A stretch of 64,000 nt of DNA, taken from NCBI GenBank assembly GCA_023437715.1, contig JAEZFK010000068.1, positions 119,325-183,324 on the forward strand. The letters are read 5' to 3'. The stretch is from Bacillota bacterium. Its GTDB lineage: Bacteria > Bacillota > Clostridia > Lachnospirales > Lachnospiraceae. Positions 7,503 through 15,302 of this stretch are shown piece after piece. The position numbers and the translations under genes were made by a program. Below the pieces are notes generated by a model. That model saw only the letters and a list, made by a program, of their open reading frames with translations. It was not told the origin of the DNA and searched no databases. Within the stretch, counting starts at the first letter, position 1. Every line of letters starts with the position of its first letter.

Positions 7503-8519
7503 ATGATTTCTATGAAAGAGCTGGCGCGGCACTGCGGAGTATCGGTTGCCACGGTGAGTAAGGCCTTAAACGATCAAAGCGACATCGGGGAAGACACAAA
7601 AACTAAAATTAAAAAGGCGGCTGAAAAGCTGGGGTATTTCCCTAATGCGGCAGCCAGGTCCCTAAAGACCAACAGAAGCTATAACATCGGGGTCCTGTTT
7701 GTAGACGAGGCCAACAGCGGCCTGACCCATGAGTATTTTGCTGCGGTACTGGAAGGCTTTAAGGTAGAGGCGGAGAAGCAGGGATATGATATCACCTTTA
7801 TCAATGGTCAGATAGGAAAGCGGAAGGTTTCCTATTATGACCACTGTAAATATAGAAATGTGGACGGCGTGGTTATCGCCTGTGTGAATTTTGACAGCCC
7901 GGAGGTGACAGAGCTTTTGGGAGGCGACATTCCGGTAGTTACCATTGACCACATTCATGAGAACTGTTCCTCTGTTTTATCCGACAACGCCAAGGGAATC
8001 CAGAGCCTGATGGAATACATCTATGAAAAGGGGCACCGCAGGATCGCCTATATCCACGGGCAGAGCAGTACAGCCGTAACAAAGGCAAGGCTCACCAGCT
8101 ATCACCGGTTTGTTGAAAGCCATCAGCTTCAGATCCCCGATGATTACACGCTGGAAGCGGATTATCTGGACAGCAATCAGGCCATGGAGCGCACCAGGGA
8201 ACTTCTTGACAGAAAGGACCCGCCTACGTGTATATTGTATCCGGATGACACAGCCCTGATCGGCGGATTAAATGAAATAAGGGCAAGGAATTTGAGGGTG
8301 CCCGAGGACATTTCCATCGCAGGTTATGATGGCAGCCGGGTATCACAGCTTTTAAGCCCAAGGCTTACCACCATCAAACAGGACACAGCGGCCATAGGCA
8401 AACAGGCCGCAAAGAAATTAATAAGCACCATAGATAAACCCAAGACGACTTTCACGGAACAGATCATCGTGGAAGGCTCGCTGATAGAAGGGGAATCGGT
8501 CGGGTATACAAATGTTTAG
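7503..8519 (+). CDS. LacI family transcriptional regulator of the cellobiose locus
   Basis: About 338 residues. The N-terminal LacI helix-turn-helix (MKELARHCGVSVATVSKALN) is followed by the hinge helix LGYFPNAAARSLKTNRS, then a periplasmic-binding-protein-like sensor domain (YNIGVLFVDEANSGLTHEYF onward) with a C-terminal SIAGYDGSRVSQLLSPRLTT. An in-frame ATG at 7494 lies only one base after AAAAAGG, so the ATG at 7503 fits better. It probably represses both divergent transcripts through the paired 14-bp operators and is released by cellobiose or a cellodextrin; the ligand is inferred from the neighbours. Confidence 0.9.
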   Translation: MISMKELARHCGVSVATVSKALNDQSDIGEDTKTKIKKAAEKLGYFPNAAARSLKTNRSYNIGVLFVDEANSGLTHEYFAAVLEGFKVEAEKQGYDITFINGQIGKRKVSYYDHCKYRNVDGVVIACVNFDSPEVTELLGGDIPVVTIDHIHENCSSVLSDNAKGIQSLMEYIYEKGHRRIAYIHGQSSTAVTKARLTSYHRFVESHQLQIPDDYTLEADYLDSNQAMERTRELLDRKDPPTCILYPDDTALIGGLNEIRARNLRVPEDISIAGYDGSRVSQLLSPRLTTIKQDTAAIGKQAAKKLISTIDKPKTTFTEQIIVEGSLIEGESVGYTNV

Positions 8520-8549
8520 AATCTATATATCAGAAAAGGAGAGGGTAAT

Positions 8550-9962
8550 ATGAAGAAGAAAGTATTAAGCGGATTGTTATGTGCGGCAATGGCGGCATCA
8601 CTTGTTTCCGGCTGCAGTTCAGGAGCCAAGAGCGAAAGCGCAAGCGCGGCCCCCGAAACTACGGCGGCAGGAACTGAAACAGCAGAGACAACCGGGGCAG
8701 CAGCAGCGGAGAGCACCGAGGGAAAGGTAATCAACATTTACGTATGGAACGATGAGTTCAAGGCAAGGTATGAGGACTATTATTCCTCCAAGCTGCCGGC
8801 AGGCTACACAGTGAATTTCGTAACCACCCCAAGTGAAAACAATGCCTATCAGAACGCCCTTGACGAGGCCCTGTTAAACCAGGACAGCGCGGCGGCGGAT
8901 GACAAGGTCGACATGTTCCTGGTGGAGGCGGATTACATCTTGAAATATGTAAATTCCGACGCCACCCTTGATTTAAAGGATATCGGCATTACGGATCAGG
9001 ATATGTCCAAACAGTATGATTATACCAAGGTAATTGCACAGGATGCCAGCGGCGCACAAAAGGGCATTTCCTGGCAGGGCTGCCCGGGACTTTATATTTA
9101 CCGCCGTTCCATTGCCAAAGATGTGCTGGGAACCGATGATCCTGCAGAGGTTCAAAAGTCAATCAATGACTGGGATTCCTTTAACAAGACGGCTGCTCTG
9201 ATGAAAGAGAAAGGCTATTATATGGTATCCGGCTTTGACGACACCTACCGGACCTTTTCCAACAACGTTTCCGCTCCATGGGTTGACGGAAACAAGATCG
9301 TCATTGATCCGAAGATGGAAAAGTGGGTAGAGCAGACAAAGGAATATACGGATAAGGGATACAATCAGAAGACCATCCTCTGGGCATCCGAATGGGCTGC
9401 CGGTCAGGGACCGGAAGGAAAAGTATTCGGCTACTTCATGCCGGCATGGGGCGTTGATTTCGTTATGGCAGGAAACTCCCTTGCAAAAGCAGAAGCTGAC
9501 GGCGGAAAGCAGGAGGTTGGAAACGGCTGCTACGGCGACTGGGCTGCAACCACCGGACCGGAGTCCTATAACTGGGGCGGAACCTGGCTCTGTGCGGCAA
9601 AGGGAACCGACAATCCTCAGATCGTAGCGGATATTATGAAGACTATCTGCTGTGACGATGCTACCATGAAGAAGATCGTGGAAGAGAAGAATGATTTTGC
9701 AAACAACAAGACTGTAATGGAAGAACTTGCAAAGAGCGATTACAAATCCGCATTCCTTGGAGGACAGAATCCTCTGCAGATGTACTGTGATGCAGCCGAA
9801 AAGATTGATATGAGTAAAATTTCTCCTTATGACCAGGGCTTGAATGAAGAATTCCAGACCGCAATGCATGATTATTTCAACGGAACCGTTGACAAGGATA
9901 CAGCACTTAAGAATTTCTATACAGCAGTCTCTGAGAAATATCCGGAATTACAAGCTGAATAG
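8550..9962 (+). CDS. sugar ABC transporter substrate-binding lipoprotein
   Basis: A 470-residue extracellular binding protein. The signal peptide MKKKVLSGLLCAAMAASL ends in a lipobox LVSGC, with the lipidated Cys near residue 22. A low-complexity Ala/Glu/Thr/Ser linker follows (to about residue 54), then the type-1 solute-binding fold from INIYVWNDEFKARYEDYY. It lies 30 bases after the LacI gene with AAAGGAGAG and leads two permease genes. It most likely captures cellobiose or cellodextrins at the cell surface; the sugar is inferred from the GH94 and GH1 neighbours. Confidence 0.9.
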   Translation: MKKKVLSGLLCAAMAASLVSGCSSGAKSESASAAPETTAAGTETAETTGAAAAESTEGKVINIYVWNDEFKARYEDYYSSKLPAGYTVNFVTTPSENNAYQNALDEALLNQDSAAADDKVDMFLVEADYILKYVNSDATLDLKDIGITDQDMSKQYDYTKVIAQDASGAQKGISWQGCPGLYIYRRSIAKDVLGTDDPAEVQKSINDWDSFNKTAALMKEKGYYMVSGFDDTYRTFSNNVSAPWVDGNKIVIDPKMEKWVEQTKEYTDKGYNQKTILWASEWAAGQGPEGKVFGYFMPAWGVDFVMAGNSLAKAEADGGKQEVGNGCYGDWAATTGPESYNWGGTWLCAAKGTDNPQIVADIMKTICCDDATMKKIVEEKNDFANNKTVMEELAKSDYKSAFLGGQNPLQMYCDAAEKIDMSKISPYDQGLNEEFQTAMHDYFNGTVDKDTALKNFYTAVSEKYPELQAE

Positions 9963-9970
9963 TCATAAGA

Positions 9971-9999
9971 ATGCAGGGCGGGAGATTCCCGTCCTGCAT
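9971..9999 (+). promoter_or_regulatory. intercistronic hairpin between binding protein and permease
   Basis: ATGCAGGGCGGG (9971-9982) pairs with CCCGTCCTGCAT (9988-9999) over 12 base pairs, one of them G-U, around a 5-base loop. It has no U-run and sits between the binding-protein stop and the permease start. Such elements usually protect the upstream message from 3' exonucleases, giving more binding protein than permease. Confidence 0.65.
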
Positions 10000-10018
10000 G
10001 GAATCAGGAGGTTCTGCC

Positions 10019-10954
10019 ATGGTAAAAGAAAAAAGGGCAAAGGCCGGAAAAAAGATCAGCTATTCAAAATGGGGATATATTTTTCTGATACCGTTTTTTG
10101 CCACCTATTTTATATTTTCATTCATCCCCCTGGTGAATACTTTTTATAACAGTCTGTTCGAGAATTACCGTTCCGGGCTGACGCAGGTCGGCCCCAATTT
10201 TGTGGGGCTGCAAAACTATGCATCCATTTTTCAGAGTGACTTACTTAAATATATGGGCAATACCATCATTCTGTGGATCATCGGCTTCATCCCTCAGATC
10301 CTCATTTCCCTTCTTCTGGCGGTCTGGTTTGCCGATTACCGGATGAGGTTAAGAGGCAGCAGCTTCTTTAAGACCGTCATTTATCTGCCAAATGTCATCA
10401 TGGCCGCTTCCTTTGCCATGCTGTTCTTTGCGCTGTTTTCTGATGAAGGTCCCATGAATAACCTGCTGATAAAAGTAGGGATCTCGGACACTCCCATCCG
10501 TTTTCTCACCACGGTCTGGGGGACCAGGGGACTGGTGGGGCTGATGAACTTCATGATGTGGTTCGGAAACACCACCATTCTTTTGATGGCGGCAATCCTT
10601 GGGGTGGATGCTTCCCTGTTTGAGGCCGCTTCCATTGACGGAGCAAAGTCCTTTCAGATTTTCACGAAAATAACCATGCCTATCATTAAACCTATTTTCA
10701 TATATGTATTTATTACTTCTCTCATCGGCGGCCTGCAGATGTTTGACGTACCCCAGGTTTTGACCAATGCAAAGGGAACTCCCGACAGGACCAGCACTAC
10801 GCTGATCATGTTTTTGAATAACCATCTCTACAGCAGGAACTACGGCATGGCAGGGGCCTTGTCTGTGATTCTGTTCATTATTACAGCGGTTCTCAGCCTT
10901 ATGGTATTCTTTGTGCTGACCGGCTCCGGAAATAAGAAAGGGGGACATCGGTAA
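10019..10954 (+). CDS. sugar ABC transporter permease, MalF type
   Basis: About 311 residues with six predicted membrane helices. The first is GYIFLIPFFATYFIFSFIPL. The inner-membrane ATPase-docking EAA loop reads EAASIDGAKSFQIFTKITMP (about residues 200-220). An in-frame ATG at 9971 would read through the hairpin; the ATG at 10019, preceded by AGGAGG at 7 bases, is chosen. It overlaps the next permease by one base. The operon encodes no ATP-binding subunit, so a shared MsmX-type ATPase encoded elsewhere is expected. Confidence 0.9.
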   Translation: MVKEKRAKAGKKISYSKWGYIFLIPFFATYFIFSFIPLVNTFYNSLFENYRSGLTQVGPNFVGLQNYASIFQSDLLKYMGNTIILWIIGFIPQILISLLLAVWFADYRMRLRGSSFFKTVIYLPNVIMAASFAMLFFALFSDEGPMNNLLIKVGISDTPIRFLTTVWGTRGLVGLMNFMMWFGNTTILLMAAILGVDASLFEAASIDGAKSFQIFTKITMPIIKPIFIYVFITSLIGGLQMFDVPQVLTNAKGTPDRTSTTLIMFLNNHLYSRNYGMAGALSVILFIITAVLSLMVFFVLTGSGNKKGGHR

Positions 10955-11793
10955 TGAGTGGCCTAAAAAAGTTAAAGACAGCGGTTATTTACGGGGTATT
11001 GTCCCTTTTGGCGTTTTTATGTCTTTTTTTCTTCTATTGTCTGATCATTAATGCTACCAGATCCCATCCGGAGATTTCAAAGGGCTTTTCCTTTATACCG
11101 GGAAAATCCTTTGGCGCAAACCTGTATAACGTGCTTCACAATAAGAACCTGCCGGTTCTTCACGGAATTGCCAACAGCTTTCTGATTGCAGGCAGCTCTG
11201 CAGCCCTGTCGGTATACGTTTCGGCCCTGACTGCTTATGCGATTCACGCCTATGAATTCCGGCTGCGCAGGGTGGTCTACCTGTTTATTATTCTGGTTAT
11301 GATGATACCGACTCAGGTAACGACCCTGGGCTTTTTAACTCTCATCGGAAAAATGGGCTTAACAGACAGCTTTCTTCCGTTGATTCTTCCGTCCATGGCG
11401 GCGCCTGTGGTATTTTACTTCATGGTTTCCTATTTTGAGAGCAATCTTGCCTTGGAAATTGTGGAATCGGCAAGAATTGACGGTTCCAATGAGTTTTATA
11501 CCTTTAATTTCATTGTGCTTCCCATTGTGAAGCCGGCGCTGGCTGTCCAGGGCATTTTCGCATTTGTGGCATCCTGGAATAATTATTTTGTGCCGGCCCT
11601 GGTTTTAAGATCCAATACCAAGAAGACACTGCCTATTTTAATCGCCCAGCTGCGAAGCGCGGATTTCTTGAAATTTGACATGGGCCAGGTCTACATGCTG
11701 ATCACCATTGCCATCATTCCGGTGGCTGTCATATACTTATGTCTGTCAAAATTCATTATCGGAGGAATTATGGCAGGCAGCGTGAAAGGATAA
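10954..11793 (+). CDS. sugar ABC transporter permease, MalG type
   Basis: A 279-residue inner-membrane protein with six hydrophobic segments and the EAA loop VESARIDGSNEFYTFNFIVLP (about residues 170-190). It follows the MalF-type gene by a TAATG overlap, which implies translational coupling, and the beta-glucosidase starts four bases after its stop. It pairs with the upstream permease to form the channel for the sugar bound by the lipoprotein at 8550. Confidence 0.9.
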   Translation: MSGLKKLKTAVIYGVLSLLAFLCLFFFYCLIINATRSHPEISKGFSFIPGKSFGANLYNVLHNKNLPVLHGIANSFLIAGSSAALSVYVSALTAYAIHAYEFRLRRVVYLFIILVMMIPTQVTTLGFLTLIGKMGLTDSFLPLILPSMAAPVVFYFMVSYFESNLALEIVESARIDGSNEFYTFNFIVLPIVKPALAVQGIFAFVASWNNYFVPALVLRSNTKKTLPILIAQLRSADFLKFDMGQVYMLITIAIIPVAVIYLCLSKFIIGGIMAGSVKG

Positions 11794-11797
11794 GGAA

Positions 11798-13135
11798 ATG
11801 AATTTTAAAAAGGATTTTATATGGGGCGTTGCAACCTCCTCCTACCAGATTGAGGGAGCTGCAAGGGAAGACGGAAAAGGCCTTTCCATCTGGGATGTAT
11901 TTACCGGGGAAAAGGGAAAGATTTTTGAGGGGCATACGGGAGATATTGCCTGTGACCATTACCACCGGATGAAAGAGGATGTGGCCTTGCTGGGACAGCT
12001 TGGGGTGAAAGCCTACCGGTTCTCCATTTCCTGGCCCCGGATTCTGCCCACGGGAAATGGGACCGTAAATGAAAAGGGAGTGAGGTTTTATTCGGATCTG
12101 GTGGATGAACTGTTAAAATACGGAATCACCCCCTATGTCACCCTGTATCACTGGGATTATCCCAATGACCTGGAAATGCAGGGCGGCTGGCTGAATCCTG
12201 CCAGCCCGGAATGGTTCGCCCTTTATACCGAAACAGTGGCAAAGGCCCTGGGAGACAGGGTAAAACATTTCTTCACATTCAATGAGCCTCAGATATTTAC
12301 CTGGCTGGGCTATGATAAATGCACCCATGCTCCGGGCATTAAATATTCTGAGGCAAGGCTTCTTATCATGTGCCGCCACATCGCCTTAGCCCACGGAAGA
12401 GCGGTGAAAGCCTTGAGAAATCTGGTCCCGGACTGCAAGGTGGGATATGCGCCTACCTGCGGCAATGCTTACTGGCCTCTGGAGGAGACTGAGGAGCTGA
12501 TTGCTGCCGCTGCCAGGCTCCAGAACTCCTTCAGCCGCCAGGACTGGATTTACTCGTCTGCATTCTGGAATGAGCTCTTTATAAAAGGAAGGTTTCATGA
12601 AAAAACCCGGGAATTATTCGGCAGGGACTTACCTGTCATCACACAAGAGGACCAGGCCTTAATCAGCCAGCCCCTGGATTTTTGCGGAATGAATCTTTAT
12701 CAGGGGACCTCTGTGAGCCTTGATGAAAAGGGGGAGCTTCTCCTTGGAAGGCTTCCGGCCGGACATGGAAAGACGGGAATGGGCTGGCCTATAACACCTA
12801 AGGCCATGTACTGGGCGGTCCGCAATTTTAATGAAACATACCGCATTCCGCTGCTCATAACGGAAAACGGAATGTCAGCCCTTGATGTGGTGTCCTTAGA
12901 CGGAAAGGTCCACGATCCGGGAAGAATCGATTACCTGCACCGTCATCTGCTGGAGCTGGAAAAAGCGGCGGCAGACGGCGCAGAAGTGGACGGTTATTTT
13001 CTTTGGAGCTTTTTAGACAATTTTGAATGGGAAAAGGGATATGACGACAGGTTCGGCATTGTTTACGTGGACTATGAAAGTCAGGCCAGAATCCTAAAAG
13101 ACAGTTTTTACTGGTACCGTGATCTCTGTTCCTGA
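11798..13135 (+). CDS. bglA: beta-glucosidase, GH1
   Basis: A 445-residue GH1 enzyme. Diagnostic parts are FIWGVATSSYQIEGA near the start, the acid/base in TFNEP (Glu163), and the nucleophile in ITENG (Glu356). The C-terminal substrate site reads YFLWSFLDNFEWEKGYDDRFGIVYVDY. It hydrolyses beta-glucosides such as cellobiose to glucose. There is no phosphate-binding signature that would clearly make it a 6-phospho enzyme, and its partner importer is ABC rather than PTS, so an unphosphorylated substrate is likely. It closes the operon 7503-13135. No signal peptide, so it is cytoplasmic. Confidence 0.92.
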   Translation: MNFKKDFIWGVATSSYQIEGAAREDGKGLSIWDVFTGEKGKIFEGHTGDIACDHYHRMKEDVALLGQLGVKAYRFSISWPRILPTGNGTVNEKGVRFYSDLVDELLKYGITPYVTLYHWDYPNDLEMQGGWLNPASPEWFALYTETVAKALGDRVKHFFTFNEPQIFTWLGYDKCTHAPGIKYSEARLLIMCRHIALAHGRAVKALRNLVPDCKVGYAPTCGNAYWPLEETEELIAAAARLQNSFSRQDWIYSSAFWNELFIKGRFHEKTRELFGRDLPVITQEDQALISQPLDFCGMNLYQGTSVSLDEKGELLLGRLPAGHGKTGMGWPITPKAMYWAVRNFNETYRIPLLITENGMSALDVVSLDGKVHDPGRIDYLHRHLLELEKAAADGAEVDGYFLWSFLDNFEWEKGYDDRFGIVYVDYESQARILKDSFYWYRDLCS

Positions 13136-13162
13136 CCAACGGAAAACAAAAAACCTTTAATG

Positions 13163-13230
13163 ATGATGGAGAAAGACGCGCCTTGAAGCGGCCTGTTTGG
13201 CCGGCTTTAAGGCGCGTCTTTCTCCATCAT
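13163..13230. repeat. very long perfect inverted repeat (22-bp arms)
   Basis: A 22-base arm at 13163-13184 (starting ATGATGGAG, ending GCGCCTT) is perfectly complementary to 13209-13230. The 24-base interior continues as AAGC-GGCC / GGCC-GGCTT with one bulge, giving a stem of about 30 bp. On the plus strand no U-run follows; on the minus strand it is followed by AAAGGTTTTTTG. It lies 27 bases past the beta-glucosidase stop. It may end or protect the cellobiose operon transcript, but the length is well beyond a normal terminator. Confidence 0.8.
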
Positions 13231-13255
13231 TGCTTTGCCCTGATCTTGCCAACTT

Positions 13256-13284
13256 CTTGACACGGCCCTGTTTCATCTTGACAC
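13256..13284 (+). promoter_or_regulatory. direct repeats CTTGACAC, possible KdpE site / kdp promoter region
   Basis: CTTGACAC occurs at 13256-13263 and 13277-13284, exactly 21 bases (two helical turns) apart, each followed by a GTTT-type tract. The second copy contains TTGACA (13278-13283), and the best -10, TATGAT, lies at 13305-13310. The 21-base spacer is too long for unaided sigma-A, which fits a promoter that needs an OmpR-type activator such as KdpE. Function is inferred. Confidence 0.5.
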
Positions 13285-13365
13285 CGTTTTGATTTATTCT
13301 CTGATATGATTGCCAATGTAAGGTAATTCGCTGTACAGAAAGAAAACAATAATGAGGTGACGGTT

Positions 13366-13455
13366 ATGGATTGGATAGGAATTATTCTTTGGGGAGCTGT
13401 AATTTTTCTGGCTGTCCTCTGCATCCTGCAGTGGTGGAAGAACATTCACCTCTAG
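13366..13455 (+). CDS. 29-residue membrane peptide ahead of kdpF
   Basis: ATG at 13366 with a GAGGTG ribosome site opens a 29-codon frame that encodes MDWIGIILWGAVIFLAVLCI followed by LQWWKNIHL: one hydrophobic helix and a basic, tryptophan-rich tail. It lies between the kdp promoter region and kdpF and runs the same way. Its size and shape resemble KdpF, but the sequence differs from the KdpF at 13513. It could be a second small KdpFABC subunit or regulator; no function is known. Confidence 0.5.
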   Translation: MDWIGIILWGAVIFLAVLCILQWWKNIHL

Positions 13456-13512
13456 AGCGGGAAAGCGCATCAAAGGACAGGCGCATAAGAAATAAAAAAG
13501 GGAGATGAAAGG

Positions 13513-13602
13513 ATGGGAATTGTTTTGATAGCGGCAGGGGCAATCGGCCTTGGCCTGTTAATTTATTTATTTTACGTTTTATTCAGAGGTGACAAATCAT
13601 GA
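13513..13602 (+). CDS. kdpF: KdpF, small subunit of potassium-transporting ATPase
   Basis: A 29-residue single-helix peptide (MGIVLIAAGAIGLGLLIYLF, then YVLFRGDKS) starting at an ATG with GAAAGG just upstream. It overlaps the kdpA start by ATGA. KdpF normally stabilises the KdpFABC complex in the membrane; size, position and the C-terminal Y-x-L-x-R pattern fit. It is too short for ordinary gene finding. Confidence 0.75.
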   Translation: MGIVLIAAGAIGLGLLIYLFYVLFRGDKS

Positions 13603-15284
13603 GCTATATGGTAATACAGGATATATTTTATGTAATTGTTTTAATTGGATTGTCTCTTCCCCTGGGCATCTATATTTACAGGGTGATGACCGGGCAGAAG
13701 GTGTTTTTAACCCCTGTTCTTGCCCCTGTGGAAAAGGGAATCTATAAGGTTATGGGGATTTCTGCTGAAGAGGAAATGAATCCCGGGAAATATGCCCTTT
13801 CCATTTTTCTATTCAGCGGAGCAGGCTTTATTTTTCTCTTTCTTTTGCTGATGCTGCAGGGCTTTCTGCCCTTTAACCCTGAGGATATGAAAGGAACCAG
13901 CTGGCATCTGGCCTTTAACACGGCAGCAAGCTTTGTTTCCAACACCAACTGGCAGGCCTATGCGGGAGAATCGGCCTTATCCTATTTCACCCAGTTTATA
14001 GGCCTTACGGTTCAGAATTTTGTATCTGCCGCAACAGGAATTGCCGTCCTGTTTGCATTGATCAGAGGCTTTGTCTTAAAAGAAAAGAAGACTCTGGGAA
14101 GCTTTTGGACGGACTTGACGAGAGCTGTTCTCTATATTCTGATTCCCCTTTCCTTTGTCATGGCACTGTTTCTCGTATCCCAGGGAGTTGTGCAGACCTT
14201 CAGCTCCTATAAGGAAATTGCCATGCTGGAAAATGGAGCCGCACAGACAATTCCCTTAGGCCCTGCGGCAAGCCAGATCGCAATTAAGCAGCTTGGGACA
14301 AACGGAGGCGGCTTCTTCGGAATGAACTCCGCGTTCCCCCTGGAGAATCCCACGCCTTTCTCCAATTTTGTGCAGGTCCTGGCCATTCTTTTGATTCCCA
14401 CCTCCCTTTGTGTCAGCTTTGGAAAGGCGGTAAAGGACAGCAGGCAGGGAAAATCCATTTATATTGCCATGATGATTTTCTTTGTGGCAGCCCTTTTCGC
14501 GGTCACGGCCAGCGAACAGCTTGCAGGTCCGGTCTTTGAGGGGGTCAGGGCTTCCGGAAGCATGGAAGGGAAGGAGGTCATCCACGGCATTGGAGCTTCC
14601 TCTTTATGGGCAGCTGTAACCACAGCCGCATCAAACGGGTCGGTCAATGCAATGCATGACAGTCTTACTCCTCTGGGCGGAATGGTGTCCCTGTTTCTCA
14701 TGCAGCTGGGGGAAATTGTATTCGGCGGAGTGGGCAGCGGGCTTTACGGGATGCTCGCCTTTGTGCTGCTTACAGTATTCATTGCAGGCCTTATGGTGGG
14801 AAGAACGCCGGAATATCTTGGGAAAAAGGTGGAACCCTTTGATATGAAGATGGTGTGTCTGATCGTCCTTACGCCAGCCCTGCTGACCCTGCTTGGAACC
14901 GCAGCCGCAGTTCTCATGCCGGAAGCAGCATCGAGGCTGACCAATTCAGGGGCCCATGGCTTCTCCGAGATTCTGTATGCGTTTTCTTCCATGGCCAATA
15001 ACAACGGCAGCGCCTTTGGAGGGCTTCAGAGCGACAATGTGTTCACAAATGTCTCAGGGGGGATCATCATGCTGCTGGTCCGCTTTATTCCCATGACAGC
15101 CGTGATTTTTCTTGCCGGAAATATGGCGCAGAAGAAGACGGTTGCAGCCGGCGAGGGAACACTGTCCACCAGCAACGCCACATTTGTGGGGCTTTTGATC
15201 GGGGTTATTCTCATTATAGGCGCCCTTGGCTTTCTGCCTGCCCTGGCCCTTGGCCCGATTGCTGAATTCTTTACAACGCATTAA
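13599..15284 (+). CDS. kdpA: potassium-transporting ATPase subunit A
   Basis: A 561-residue, ten-helix membrane protein related to SKT potassium channels. Selectivity-filter regions are visible: SFVSNTNWQAYAGE, TNGGGFFGMNSAFPLENPTPFSN and the late ANNNGSAFGGL. KdpA binds and conducts potassium within KdpFABC, driven by KdpB. The start ATG overlaps the kdpF stop. Length matches the family (about 557 in E. coli). Confidence 0.97.
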   Translation: MSYMVIQDIFYVIVLIGLSLPLGIYIYRVMTGQKVFLTPVLAPVEKGIYKVMGISAEEEMNPGKYALSIFLFSGAGFIFLFLLLMLQGFLPFNPEDMKGTSWHLAFNTAASFVSNTNWQAYAGESALSYFTQFIGLTVQNFVSAATGIAVLFALIRGFVLKEKKTLGSFWTDLTRAVLYILIPLSFVMALFLVSQGVVQTFSSYKEIAMLENGAAQTIPLGPAASQIAIKQLGTNGGGFFGMNSAFPLENPTPFSNFVQVLAILLIPTSLCVSFGKAVKDSRQGKSIYIAMMIFFVAALFAVTASEQLAGPVFEGVRASGSMEGKEVIHGIGASSLWAAVTTAASNGSVNAMHDSLTPLGGMVSLFLMQLGEIVFGGVGSGLYGMLAFVLLTVFIAGLMVGRTPEYLGKKVEPFDMKMVCLIVLTPALLTLLGTAAAVLMPEAASRLTNSGAHGFSEILYAFSSMANNNGSAFGGLQSDNVFTNVSGGIIMLLVRFIPMTAVIFLAGNMAQKKTVAAGEGTLSTSNATFVGLLIGVILIIGALGFLPALALGPIAEFFTTH

Positions 15285-15302
15285 TAATAGAAGGTGAAAA
15301 AA

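Noticed and set aside
9159..9869. 236-codon minus-strand frame antisense to the sugar-binding protein
   Set aside because: It mirrors a clearly coding gene, has no ribosome site, and its product has no family pattern.
10349..10948. 199-codon minus-strand frame opposite the MalF-type permease
   Set aside because: Compositional shadow of the permease gene; no ribosome site or recognisable domain.
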